This document shows, in pieces, positions 22,468 through 33,246 of a stretch of 64,000 bases of DNA. Location: positions 167,414,516 through 167,478,515 of the forward strand of contig OX465281.1 in assembly GCA_949987705.1 (NCBI GenBank), in the 5' to 3' direction. This DNA is from Thereva unica. Taxonomy: Eukaryota > Arthropoda > Insecta > Diptera > Therevidae. Numbering within the stretch: position 1 is the stretch's first letter; every line of letters starts with the position of its first letter. Below the pieces are notes generated by a model. It was not told where the DNA came from and did not search any database. It saw nothing but the letters and a program-made list of their open reading frames with translations. The translations under genes and the position numbers were made by a program.

Positions 22468-23938
22468 CTTCGACCCAGTGGCGTAGCGCGGATTTCTGCC
22501 ACCCGGGGCGAACCATAAATTTGCTGCCCCCTAATTTCGAATTGCAAAGCGAACTGTTTGAGGCAATGGCCAATGTTAATTTATACCACTTGTTCTATTG
22601 GTAAGATAGCTAGATTAGATCTGTAGAGCAACGTGGACATTCTAGATTTTCAATAATTTTTAATCAATGAATCGAAAACCCAACTTGAATTTCAAGTAAT
22701 TTTCAATCCAAGAATTCAAGGCATCATGTAAACGCAATGGATGTTCGGTATAGTGCGCACCAAAATAAATGGGAATTTTACGCGCAGGCGAGGAAATGAC
22801 AACTCTACATACATTAACATTCCGTGTATGGATAAAATTCAAGTGCACATGCATTTTAATTTCCCTTTTGAAACTGGTTTACCGGGAACAACACTCCGCC
22901 ACAGCATCTGACCAGGACAAGAGTTGTAGTGAGACGGATTGAATTGTGATTGAAAATATAAATGAGCGGGTGATTTTAGGCTTTAAACGAACAGAATGAC
23001 GAGATACACTTTTCTATTCGAATCTACTTTCGTGGTGAGGATTTGAGACTTTCACTGCGCATCAAAAAATCGATTTTGAGATTTCCAATTGTTTTGGCGC
23101 AGGCTATATCCGTGCTTCAAGGTTGGCCTAAATTATAAACTTTAACAAATCTAGAAAGCTGGAATCAGTAATTTCTCTCTGTAATTTATTTCAGTCTGTC
23201 TTTAGATAGAAAGCCTCGTAGACGCACGAGCTTAAGCTTAAACTCGTCTCTGTCCCAATATCTGGAGGTTTCATTTCCCATCATCGTACCCCAATACTAT
23301 TACAGGGTATTTTAACGACAAATGCGGCAGCTGTTGGAGCCCTTCTCAAACTTCAGCATTTACAGCTCGCGTCATAAAAGAAGGGAATCTTAAAATCGCT
23401 GTTTCCATGCGCATTGAGAGTCTCATACAAGAGAGCAATGTCACTCTGTTTGTATAAAAACGAACGAACGAACTTACAACAAAACTACAATTCAAATGAA
23501 AATAAACAACTGAATAAATTTTTCACCACAATCTAACCGACCGATGTATTCACAATTTGGCAATCCGCTATCAGCTGCCAAAGGACACCTATCGTGTTTC
23601 ATATGCGCGCTCATTTCTCTTCTTTTATGGCACGGACTCCAATCATAAGGAATATATGTTTGCTAGGTATTATCCACACAAGTGTCTTGAACCATTTACA
23701 CAAACATGGATACAAAAAGAAGGTCCATGCATGAGTTATTCTTGTCTTCCATCACAGGCGTACGCTTTATTGATAATCCGTCAAATAGGAGAGTTTGGTT
23801 GGATAATTTTGATGCATCAACTTTATAGTCCAGAAATAAGGCCAAACCTAAATGAAAAGTAACGCAGAAGTAAAGTAGACGTAACTTCCGCAGAAGTAGA
23901 TGTAACATCCACTTACTTCCATATTGGTCACTCTCATA

Positions 23939-24810
23939 CAGGGCCGGCGTTTGGCTTTTTTGCGCCCGGTGCAGCATGCCATATACATATTGCGCCCCCT
24001 TCATTTTTGTTCATTTTTTGATGGCAGTAAAGAAAAATGAAAGAAGACACAAACACTCATTGAAAATGAAGGCACGGAATTTTTCTTTCACTTTTTTTGA
24101 AATTGCGCCCTGTCCAATTGCGCCCAGTGCAAATACACCGGTTGCACCTATGAAAGCGCCCCCCTGACTTTGTCCAATCAGGATTTGCTACGCGATCTTG
24201 CTTTTGTGCTGAGTTTACTTACGCTTTAAATTCAAAACCCTCCCGCTAATGCTGATTAATGCTCTTCGATGATTTTCATTGTAAGCTGCACTTCCTTAAC
24301 TATTTCCAGCCCTAATAATGCTATAAACTCGAATCTCCATAACGGAGGTCTCTATGTCGTTCTCCTATCCTTTATATTTCGAAGGATAATAGGTGGTAAC
24401 TGTACTGCATGTATTGGTTTCTACGGTGGAGTCTTGCATAACAAAGCAGTCCACTTAACAGCCTTCCTGGACATAGAAGCCGCTTTCAAAAACTTCAGAA
24501 CAGAGGCGATCCAGGTGTTTCTCGCCGAAGTAGTGATCTATAATAGTACGACTAATTTGAATTAGAAATCAAGACCTATGGCACCGTGCCAGCCAAGAAA
24601 GGATAGACGACAAAATCAGGCGAACTAAATGAAATTGCATTGGCCACACGTAGCAGAAGACAATGGTAAAACGCACAGAAGGTGCATTTCAAGTAATATA
24701 TGACAATGGGATCACTTTTTCAATTTTTTCAATTTTTTTTGTAAATCTTAATTTCTGAAATTTCGCCCGGTGCAAGTGTACCATTTTCACCTATGAAAGC
24801 GCCACCCTTC
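23939..24810. mobile_element. Nested hAT-like element with 8-bp duplication
   Basis: It starts cagggccggcgtttggc and ends gcgccacccttc, a decayed inverse of the left end. The flanks are ctctcata at 23931-23938 and 24811-24818. The sub-terminal text gcgcccggtgca and acctatgaaagcgcc occurs twice (24105-24170 and 24765-24805), suggesting an internal rearrangement. It sits inside the 22476-25040 hAT element. Confidence 0.8.
24380..24565 (+). pseudogene. Jockey/I-like LINE reverse transcriptase scrap
   Basis: A plus-strand frame contains HLTAFLDIEAAFKNFRTEAI near 24450-24510. The AFLDIEGAF motif of the RT palm is a mark of Jockey-type LINEs. Flanking sequence in the same frame does not extend the match. 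A second scrap with a LHWPHVAEDN-like text near 24640 may be a different LINE tail. Confidence 0.65.
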
Positions 24811-25048
24811 CTCTCATACATTTATATGGAATGGTACCTAACTTCACCTCACTTCACTTCCCTTCCCATTTAGGTTTGGCCTGTAGACACCATCAACGAG
24901 GACATCGTGCTGGATGTGGCAATGGTTAGGACCTGATGTTGCCGACAGGATCTCTAGCTCGGTCCAGTTTTTCCGCCGCCCCCAATATCTACGCCGCCCG
25001 GGGCAATGGCCCCCTCGGCACCCCCCACGCTACGCCACTGCTTCGACC

Positions 25049-25720
25049 TTGGTGCAAAAGTCACCTGCTGCTGCTTGACCCAAGGCTGGCTGAGGTCGCC
25101 AGCCGGAAAAACGCACCCGTCGGCTTTTCTCTAAATGCCCTGAAACTGGCACAATCTGCTTACGAGCATTTAAATTCTTTCGCAAGTCAAATTGCGCTAC
25201 ATTTTTGTTGCCAATTTCCTTTGGCGTTTCAGGTTACACCTGGATGTTGTGCAAGGGTCGTTTACCGGCCCCGTGCACTTTTAGTGTACACAACATTCGA
25301 GGTTCAAGGTTTTTAGATCTTTAGAAATAGTTTTGGAGATTTATATTGGCACTTGAATAATTTTGAGGGCGGCTCAAAATTTCTACATAACAATGAGGCA
25401 ACAACGAATAAATAAAATAATAAATGGTTGATCCATGAAATACTCCCAAAAATCCATGGATAATCTCCTATACTATCTACATTGATAATGCATTGATAAC
25501 GACAATGGATTCGATCGCTGTCGTTATCAATGCCCATTTCTCTCTTATCAAGTTCCATACGTTCAGTTGGAATTCACTTGTTGCCGCCACAGCACGAACC
25601 TTCTTCTTGCGAAAGTAATGTAAAAATTAAGTTCAAAATCGTTAAGTGATGTTATTACGTTTTTAATATTGAAATAAAGTTTAAAATCATGTTATTACAT
25701 TTCTTTTATCAATAAATAAA
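25049..25720. other. Unassigned stretch right of the hAT element
   Basis: A 126-codon plus-strand frame runs at 24936-25316, but its first part is hAT terminal sequence. The part after 25049 (LLDPRLAEVASRKNAPVGFS) matches nothing I know. An inverted pair cattgataacgac / gtcgttatcaatg lies near 25490-25530. Confidence 0.4.
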
Positions 25721-25723
25721 CAA

Positions 25724-25966
25724 GTGATGACCACATCATCATCCCAACGGAGAACAGCTTATCTAAAACATGACGAATTGAAAATAGCGTTGCAGTATTG
25801 GATATCACAAGTCAAAGAACGACATTTCGGTAGCGAAATGAAGGCACTTCGGCAACAAAAATCATTGCCTAGGCAGAGCCGTTTTTTTTATGTGGCAGTG
25901 CTAAGCTCAGGAATCACCCTTTGTACTACCAGTCCGTCAATGGTGCAATGTCTAGCAGCAAGCTAA
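25724..25966 (+). pseudogene. BEL/Pao pol fragment
   Basis: An 80-codon frame contains LKIALQYWISQVKERHFGSE followed by LPRQSRFF. This resembles the linker of BEL/Pao polyproteins between RNase H and integrase, where an AL.YWI...Q..HF pattern and K.LP..S.L are conserved. Only about 45 residues fit and no catalytic residues are included, so the call rests on pattern alone. Confidence 0.5.
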
Positions 25967-25983
25967 GTACAGGGGGGAAATGG

Positions 25984-26508
25984 TTAAGGGTTATGGGGAT
26001 TCGAAGAGGTGTTGAAGAAGGTGGCGATGAACCCTGCATTTGAACTCTTGGAAGTTGTAGGAGCTCGGAAATACTGACTGCGAGAGATTATTCCACACGT
26101 TCTATTTACAAACGAATTCATATCTTGTTGAGTGCGTGAAAGGGGGAGTTGTAGGTAGAGGGAATGAGACGAGTGGGCTAATCTGGTGTGTCGGTTATAA
26201 GATTGACGTGGAGGCAGGAGAGCGTTTTTTTCGGAGGAACAGTCGCTATTATAGAAGCGATAAAATTTTGTTAGTGCTGCTACATTCCTACGGTGGCTCA
26301 AAGAGTCGATGGTGGAGCAAGCGGTGTCGTCATCAATTAATTTAAGTGCCCTTTTTTGAAGTGTTAACTTCTTTAGGCGCGCACTTTTTCGCTGGGGGTA
26401 AAACAAAGAATTCGCGACACGCGCACTTTGTTGCACACCCGTTTCTGGACACTTGCTGCAATGATGGCGACACGCGCATGTTCCGTGAAGATCTAAAAAT
26501 ATAAACAA
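25984..26508 (-). pseudogene. LINE family D, C-terminal RT segment, copy 1
   Basis: A 174-codon minus-strand frame carries the C-terminal signature of Jockey/CR1-like LINE ORF2. It has LTLQKRALKLIDD, SLSHRRNVAALTKFYRFYN, an LPPRQSYNRHTRLAHSSHS segment, then SFVNRTCGIISRSQ and a closing NAGFIATFFNT. This part lies beyond the polymerase core and ends the protein, so the fragment is a 5'-truncated copy. The family recurs at 57700-58220. It is open throughout but has no start or catalytic core. Confidence 0.8.
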
Positions 26509-27274
26509 AGCATCGAATACAACATATATATACGTAACAACTTATCTAAATTTCTCCGTCCATCCTAACAAAATGCTCCAATTACCTACTGACCTAAATT
26601 CTTGATGAATGTTGACGTTTGACATTTATCATCGCAGGCGCCACCAACATCATAAATAAAAAGTACCGAGATCATGTCTCCAACAAAGGTTCTTGTATTC
26701 ACTAAAAAGGGAGACAGAAAATCAACAACTACACGAGTGGCTGTATGTATCGATAGTTTTATTCAAAAAACGGGAAGAAAAACGGGGACTGAAGAAAAAT
26801 TATTCGAGAAAAGGAAGTCAGGAAATCCAGAAGTGAAATCGATCTGTAAATTAGAAAGCAATTTGAATAAGTGAAATCGATCCGTAAATTAGAAATCAAT
26901 TTGAAATTGTATAATAGTTTTGTCGAGAAAAACGCGATTTGAAATCTTGTTAGAAGTTTGAAATAAATTATAACGAATACGAAATTTTGAGTTTCATTAA
27001 AATAAATCTTGAACTTTGAACCCACACGCACTTTGTTGCACACTCGTTTCTGGGCACTTGTGCCTATGCAGCTGGCTAGAGCATGGAAACTTTTGGTTGA
27101 GCTCCACTTACAAACAGCAGCGTATAATTATACTAGCTGGGACCCGGTGCGCCTACGCTGCACCCATAAGTCAATAGTAAACAATAAAAACCATCCATTG
27201 ACATAATATTTTTCGAGATATGAATTTTACACAGATGAAATGCCTCAAAGAACATGGGTCTTGCGTCGGCCGCC
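26509..27274. other. Unassigned stretch with duplicated words
   Basis: A short direct repeat gaagtgaaatcgatc..gtaaattagaa occurs twice near 26830-26900. The word cgcactttgttgcacac near 27007 repeats that at 26419, part of LINE family D. No gene. Confidence 0.45.
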
Positions 27275-28812
27275 ATGAATCGGTATATTGAGTCTACTAC
27301 ATTGCTTATTGTATTCTACTTATCATACCCTTTCATTTGATACCCATGTCGAGGTGGTTGTGAAGGAAGTGGTAATTCGGCCTCTTGAGACGGCCGCCAT
27401 GGATCTAAAGATATATTTTGTATACTACATTGCTTATTGTATTCTATTTATCATACCCTTTCATTTGATACCCATGTCGAGGTGGTTGTGAAGAAAGTGG
27501 TACCCCGCCCTCTTGAGACGGCCGCCATGGATCTAAAGATATATTTTGTATACTACATTGCTTATTGTATTCTCCTTAACATACCCTTTCATTTGATACC
27601 CATGTTGAGGTGGTTGTGAAGAAAGTGGTAATCCGGCCTCTTGAGACGGCCGCCATGGATCTAAAGATATATTTTGTATACTACATTGCTTATTGTATTC
27701 TACTTATCATACCCTTTCATTTGATACCCATGTCGAGGTGGTTGTGAAGAAAGTGGTACCCCGCCCTCTTGAGACGGCCGCCATGGATCTAAAGATATAT
27801 TTTGTATACTACATTGCTTATTGTATTCTCCTTAACATACCCTTTCATTTGATACCCATGTTGAGGTGGTTGTGAAGAAAGTGGTAATCCGGCCTCTTGA
27901 GACGGCCGCCATGGATCTAAAGATATATTTTGTATACTACATTGCTTATTGTATTCTCCTTAACATACCCTTTCATTTGATACCCATGTTGAGGTGGTTG
28001 TGAAGAAAGTGGTACCCCGCCCTCTTGAGACGGCCGCCATGGATCTAAAGATATATTTTGTATACTACATTGCATATTGTATTCTACTTATCATACCCTT
28101 TCATTTGATACCCATGTCGAGGTGGTTGTGAAGAAAGTGGTACCCCGCCCTCTTGAGACGGCCGCCATGGATCTAAAGATATATTTTGTATACTACATTG
28201 CTTATTGTATTCTACTTATCATACCCTTTCATTTGATACCCATGTCGAGGTGGTTGTGAAGAAAGTGGTACCCCGCCCTCTTGAGACGGCCGCCATGGAT
28301 CTAAAGATATATTTTGTATACTACATTGCTTATTGTATTCTCCTTAACATACCCTTTCATTTGATACCCATGTCGAGGTGGTTGTGAAGAAAGTGGTACC
28401 CCGCCCTCTTGAGACGGCCGCCATGGATCTAAAGATATATTTTGTATACTACATTGCTTATTGTATTCTCCTTAACATACCCTTTCATTTGATACCCATG
28501 TTGAGGTGGTTGTGAAGAAAGTGGTAATCCGGCCTCTTGAGACGGCCGCCATGGATCTAAAGATATATTTTGTATACTACATTGCTTATTGTATTCTACT
28601 TATCATACCCTTTCATTTGATACCCATGTCGAGGTGGTTGTGAAGAAAGTGGTACCCCGCCCTCTTGAGACGGCCGCCATGGATCTAAAGATATATTTTG
28701 TATACTACATTGCTTATTGTATTCTCCTTAACATACCCTTTCATTTGATACCCATGTCGAGGTGGTTGTGAAGAAAGTGGTACACCGCCCTTTTGAGACG
28801 GCCGCCATGGAT
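27275..28812 (+). repeat. 128-bp satellite array
   Basis: Eleven units of exactly 128 bp start at each atggatctaaag: 27399, 27527, 27655 and every 128 bp to 28679. A diverged 124-bp unit precedes them at 27275, and a stub at 28807 is cut by the element at 28813. Three variable sites (ctacttatc or ctccttaac; tcgagg or ttgagg; taccccgccc or taatccggcc) occur in mixed combinations, so units have exchanged sequence. Each unit contains gccgccatgg and a 30-codon frame. I see that frame as incidental. Confidence 0.95.
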
Positions 28813-28959
28813 CATTTTAGTTTCAATAGCGTCATGGCCTACCTATTGTTTGACAGCTGCGTAAATTTGAAATTTTCATTAAATGTAATGATTCAATTTA
28901 ATGACAATTTTACATTTGTCAAACAATAGGTAGGCCATGAAGCTATTGAAACTAAAATG
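28813..28959. mobile_element. 147-bp MITE at the satellite edge
   Basis: Arms of 43 bp at 28813-28855 and 28917-28959 (cattttagtttcaatagc... and its inverse) differ at one position. The loop of about 60 bp is AT-rich. The left arm begins immediately after the truncated satellite unit. Confidence 0.85.
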
Positions 28960-29427
28960 AAGTGAAAATTCCTAAAATTACCATTTTTGTTTGGATTTTG
29001 CAGCTGTTTTTTTGGTTAAAGGTATAAAAAATAGCCTACGACCTATTCTCAGACCTACCAAATATACACAAAAAATTTCATGCAAATTGGTCAACCCGTT
29101 TCGGAGGAGTACGGTAACAAACACTGTGACACGAGATTTTTATAGATATAGATGTGTGCGAGGCAAAATAGCCCGCGCTTTGTGGGAGGGATTGGGTTTG
29201 AATGTTGCAATGCAGAAGCTGCTCTCAGCATTCGTTTAATATTCTCGCAATGCAGACGCCGCTCTCAAAATCCATGGCATATTCTCGCACCCATTCATTT
29301 CATATTTTCGCAATGCAGACGCCGCTCTTAATATTCATTTCATCCTCTCGCACACATTCGCTGCTGTCTGTTGCTCTAGCTCGACCAAATATGTACATAT
29401 CTGGGCACTTTTAGTCAAGGTCCAGTA
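28960..29427 (+). repeat. Interspersed-repeat tail and short tandem units
   Basis: The stretch 29040-29150 (aaatttcatgcaaattggtc, gtttcggaggagtacggtaa, then gacacgagatttttatagat) has the wording of a conserved terminal module seen in many insect interspersed repeats. After it, three units of caatgcagacgccgctctc with attctcgca spacers lie at about 29205-29345. No gene. Confidence 0.5.
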
Positions 29428-29651
29428 GAGGTCCCGCCAAAAGAGTTGATGCCGGAGCGCGCAGCTGGGGAAATTAAAGCTGCACACAAATAAAAATTGC
29501 ACACATATTGATAAGAAATGCGCTTATGTATTTTCAAATTTCCCCTTCGAAATTCGTTACGACTAGGCTAAGGGACGGGAACGGCATGCGGGGATTCTAC
29601 TGCGCATGGAAAACGCGACTTTCTCGGCATCAACTCTTTTGGCGGGACCTC
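29428..29651. mobile_element. 224-bp MITE with perfect 26-bp TIRs
   Basis: Left arm gaggtcccgccaaaagagtt... (29428-29453) is an exact inverse of 29626-29651. The loop has acgggaacggcatgcgg near 29575. The target duplication is not evident. Confidence 0.85.
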
Positions 29652-29826
29652 AGCCATTAAGTTCCTGATCTTTAATGTATAAACATATATTTGAATTTAT
29701 GTTTATAACACATATAAATAAATTTCTGTTTCGTGACTATTGCATCAACCCGACGATATGTACTGTGTACTATGTACTACATATTTCCTATGAACTATGC
29801 ACTATTTATTTATTACTATATTATAT

Positions 29827-30369
29827 CCCACCAAAAAAACATTAAAAATGTGAATTAGAAGTTCGTGGGCGCGGAAATTATTTATTGGGACAGTTTAAAA
29901 CACACTTATAACAAAAAGAAGTGATATGGATTAGTCAAGATGAATCGTTAATAGCATGAAATAATTAAACACGTGCATTTACGAACGAATTCAAAGGAAT
30001 TATACAACAATTTTAGAGCATGAATCTTAGCTGTCCTTCGAAATGTAACAAATTTTATTAGAAACACTATAGACTGAGCCACACTGAATTCAGCAAAGAT
30101 TCATGCTAGGTATACAACGAACGCGCCAGCAAATTTTTTCGCGGTTGATAATACTTTATTTTATTGAGTTTTAAATAAAAATTGGCAGTTGTATAATTCC
30201 TTTGAATTCGTTCGTAAATGCACGTGTTTAATTATTTCATGCTATTAACGATTCATCTTGACTAATCCATATCACTTCTTTTTGTTATAAGTGTGTTTTA
30301 AACTGTCCCAATAAATAATTTCCGCGCCCACGAACTTCTAATTCACATTTTTAATGTTTTTTTGGTGGG
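29827..30369. mobile_element. 543-bp palindromic element, copy 2
   Basis: Same length, ends and 182-bp arms as the copy at 20932-21474. The 179-bp core (30009-30187) is the reverse complement of the core of copy 1, with at most a few differences (for example aaaaaattt against aaaaagttt). The simplest reading is insertion in the opposite orientation. Flanking sequence is tatat on the left and atatc on the right. Confidence 0.85.
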
Positions 30370-30514
30370 ATATCACTCTTTTTTGTTTTAATACATTCTA
30401 AAATAAAAAATAAATAATCTTCTGTATAAAGAAATATTATGTATTTAATTGTTCATTATATTTTTTTATTTATTTTATAAGTAGGTAATAACAAAATAAC
30501 AAAATGCAGGAATT
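30370..30514. other. Short AT-rich spacer
   Basis: Between the palindromic element and the 3' end of the helicase-USP pseudogene. AT-rich, nothing else seen. Confidence 0.4.
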
Positions 30515-31590
30515 CTAATTAATATTATTGCCTTTGTAAAAAAAAACATAAGCTCCTTTCGAGTTTCTCGGCCAAGATTTTTTCTGCACTATGGAATCAT
30601 TGATCCATAACCAGCTCGATTTTTGTTTCAACATGCTGATGTAATGACCTTGTTCGAGTGTTCCTGTATGGAATATAGCACTAATCACTTTATAATTTGA
30701 ACTTCCTATATGCAATTTTGCAGAAGTGACAGCTTTGATATCGCATTGCTCAATTTTAATAAACTTTTTATTTTTCAGTTCGAATAATTTCAGTTGTATT
30801 ATGAGAACAGGTGCTATCGAAATCATTTCCGATTTACGAATCTTTTGAGTGTACGAACAATTTTTACATTGACCACTCAGGGTTTCTCGTTTTCCAAATT
30901 CATGATCAATAAGTTGCTGAAGAGTTACAGTATCTCGTTTAGCAATCGTTACTGATAACAAAATCATTATATTTGTTTCCACAGTTGCACTTGTAAATAT
31001 ACAATTTGGATTGAGACATGTTGTTGTACATCTTACATTATGTTGAACGATGTTTCTAATATTTCCTGTCTTATTAAATAAATCACTTGATAAACGTCTT
31101 GGTGAAAATGTGTTCCATATATTTGTTTATTTAAAAAATTCTTAAGTGGCCGGACGTCTACATTTTTTTGAACTGATAAAAATAATTTTGCAATGTCTTG
31201 TATAACATGTGATTTTCTGGTAATTTCAACAACTCCTTTATTATAGTAGAACAATTAAAAATGCACTGCAGGGCTGCATTAGCATAACACGAAGCACCAT
31301 CCAAATTTGGTAGCCCCCGAACATTTCCAAAATTTACAGCGTCATTAGTAAAAGTACCTTGTATATTCGAAACTTCCGAGATTGCATTCCACCTTTCATC
31401 AATAACTGGGAGAGACGAATTTTTTTTTACCTTTAATGTTTGGTAAATCTGGACGATATTTTTCTCTTAGCCGATTGTATTCAACTATTGTTTCAAGATT
31501 TACTTTAACACTAGATGGATCAAAATTGATTAAATGCAAACCGTCCAAGAATGTGAGTCTGGACAATGCTACATAAACCTGTCCGGGAGA
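30515..31590 (-). pseudogene. Pif1-type helicase C-terminus fused to a USP ubiquitin protease
   Basis: Read on the minus strand from 31590. It begins with helicase motif VI, FSPGQVYVALSRLTFLDGLH, then LINFDPSS and EYNRLREKYRP, as in Pif1/Helitron-type helicases. After a frameshift in a poly-A run (near 31430) comes a USP Cys box, GLPNLDGASCYANAALQC (near 31320). Then follow CxxC-type zinc ligands (VRCTTTCLNPNC near 31020; CKNCSY near 30865) and the His box TLEQGHYISML with WLWINDS (near 30620-30660). The protein ends at 30515. At least three frameshifts (near 31430, 31250 and 31080) make it non-functional. The last 155 codons (30982-30515) are uninterrupted. USP domains remove ubiquitin from proteins. 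Linking one to a transposon helicase suggests a Helitron-like element protein. The first half of a similar helicase lies at 39130-39777. Confidence 0.8.
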
Positions 31591-31639
31591 AAACTAAAAG
31601 TACTAATGATAATAAACAACATAGACCTGCATTACTGAC

Positions 31640-32630
31640 TCAAATGTTTCAGTTATATAGCTTATTGTGTTGTACTTATTCTTCCCTTTCATTTGATACC
31701 CATGTCGAGGGGTATGTTAAGAAAATGGTAATCCGGCCTCTTCAGATGACCGCCGTGGATCTTACGGTATATTCAGTACACTATATCGCTTATTGTGTTC
31801 AACTTATGATTACCTTTCATTTGATACCCATGTCGATGGGCTATGTAAAAAAATTGTTATCCGCCCTCTTGAGATAACCGCCGTGGATCTAAATATATTT
31901 TGAGTATACTAAATCGCTCATTGTGTTCTACTTATCATTCCCTTTCATTTGATACCCATGTCGAGGGGGTTGTGAAGAAAATGGTAATCCGCCCTCTTGA
32001 GATGACCGCCATGGATCTAACCAGATATTGAGTATATTATATCGCTTATGGTATTCTACTTATGATACCCTTTCAATTGATACCTATGTCGAGGTGGTGG
32101 TGAAGAAATGGTAGTCCGTCCTCTTGAGACAGCCGCCATGGATATAAAGACATAGCTTATTGTATTCTACTTATCATACCCTTTCATTTGATACCCATGT
32201 CGTGGGGGTTGTGAAGAAAATGGTAATGCGTCCTCTTGAGGTGGCCTCGGTGGATCTAACCAGATATTGAGTATACTATATTGCTTATTGTCTTCTACTT
32301 AAGATACGCTTTCAATTGATACCTATGTCGAGGTGGTGGTGAAGAGATGGTAGTCCGCCCTCTTGAGACGGCCGGCATGGATATAAAGGCATAGCTTATT
32401 GTATTCTACTTATCATACCCTTTCATTTGATACCCATGTCGCGGGGGTTGTGAAGAAAATGGTAATGCGTCATCTTGAGGTGGTCTCGGTGGATCTAACT
32501 ATTTATTGAGTATACTATATTGCTTATTGTATTCTACTTATCACACCATTTCATTGGATACCCATGTCGAGGGGTTGTGAAGAAAATGGTAATCCGCCCT
32601 CTTGAGACGCGTACCATGCGTACACTTTTT
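31640..32630 (+). repeat. Diverged satellite array (same family as 27275)
   Basis: About eight units of roughly 115-128 bp carry the landmark ccctttcatttgataccca, then tgtcgaggggttgtgaagaa and gtaatccgccctcttgagat. Units alternate between long ones with a tattgagtata segment and short ones with gacatagcttattgtattc. Similarity to the 27.3-kb array is clear but much lower than within that array. Confidence 0.9.
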
Positions 32631-33245
32631 GTTAATCATCGAAATGATAGGGAATGCTATTTGACATCAACAGTGCTGGATTTGACTAACTTGTAAAGAA
32701 TATGCCATATTTTTAGAAATAAATTACGATTACGAACTCGGCATTCGGTATTTCAAAATTTTACTGTACATTTGTACTGTGAACTATACGTTTTTTATAG
32801 TACCTAACGCAATCTGATACGATAGTTGCGACTAATCACTTTAAATGAATACATTTTGTTAATCATCTAATGCCATCTGGCATCAACAGTTCGAGTAAAC
32901 ACTTTTCGACTAACTAGTAGCACCATCTCATTTATTGAGCAATTGAAATAACTTAGAGCGCCATCTGACAGAATAATTTTGAGTACCCACTTTTTTAGAC
33001 TGAAGGAGAAGAAAAAAGTTCGATTCGAAATGTAAAAAATGTAAAAATAAAGAAAACGAGAATGATAGGGAAAAAAACTCATGGAATAATAAATTATTTA
33101 TATTTTGGTTATCGGTTACAAATAAAAAATTACTTATATTGCTTATAAAAAGGTGATAAATCGCATAATTTTATAAAAAAACACCTTGTTTTCTATGTTT
33201 AGGCGTAAATAAGGCATTAGCTGTTTGCCCTTACGAACTCGGCAA
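32631..33245. other. AT-rich spacer
   Basis: Two short repeated phrases (cgcaatctgatacgat, gccatctggcatcaacagt near 32640-32895) recur in loose form. No gene. Confidence 0.4.
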
Positions 33246-33246
33246 A

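Larger units (their letters stand above)
22476..25040. mobile_element. hAT element with 8-bp target duplication
   Basis: Termini cagtggcgtagcg (22476-22488) and cgctacgccactg (25028-25040) are perfect 13-bp inverted repeats of the hAT type. The flanks are cttcgacc at both 22468-22475 and 25041-25048, the 8-bp duplication expected for hAT. The interior is about 2.6 kb but I recognise no hAT transposase in it, and a second hAT lies inside. The sequence beyond each flank (gggccttcgacc and cttcgaccttgg) is therefore continuous in the ancestor. Confidence 0.9.

Noticed and set aside
27399..28806. Repeated 30-60-codon frames starting at gccgccatgg in the satellite
   Set aside because: 128 is not a multiple of three, each frame ends within a unit or two, and the diverged arrays do not keep it. 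It looks incidental.
20932..30369. Inversion of the whole interval between the two palindromic elements
   Set aside because: The opposite cores could suggest recombination between the copies, but independent insertion in opposite orientation explains it more simply and nothing in the interval shows an inversion.
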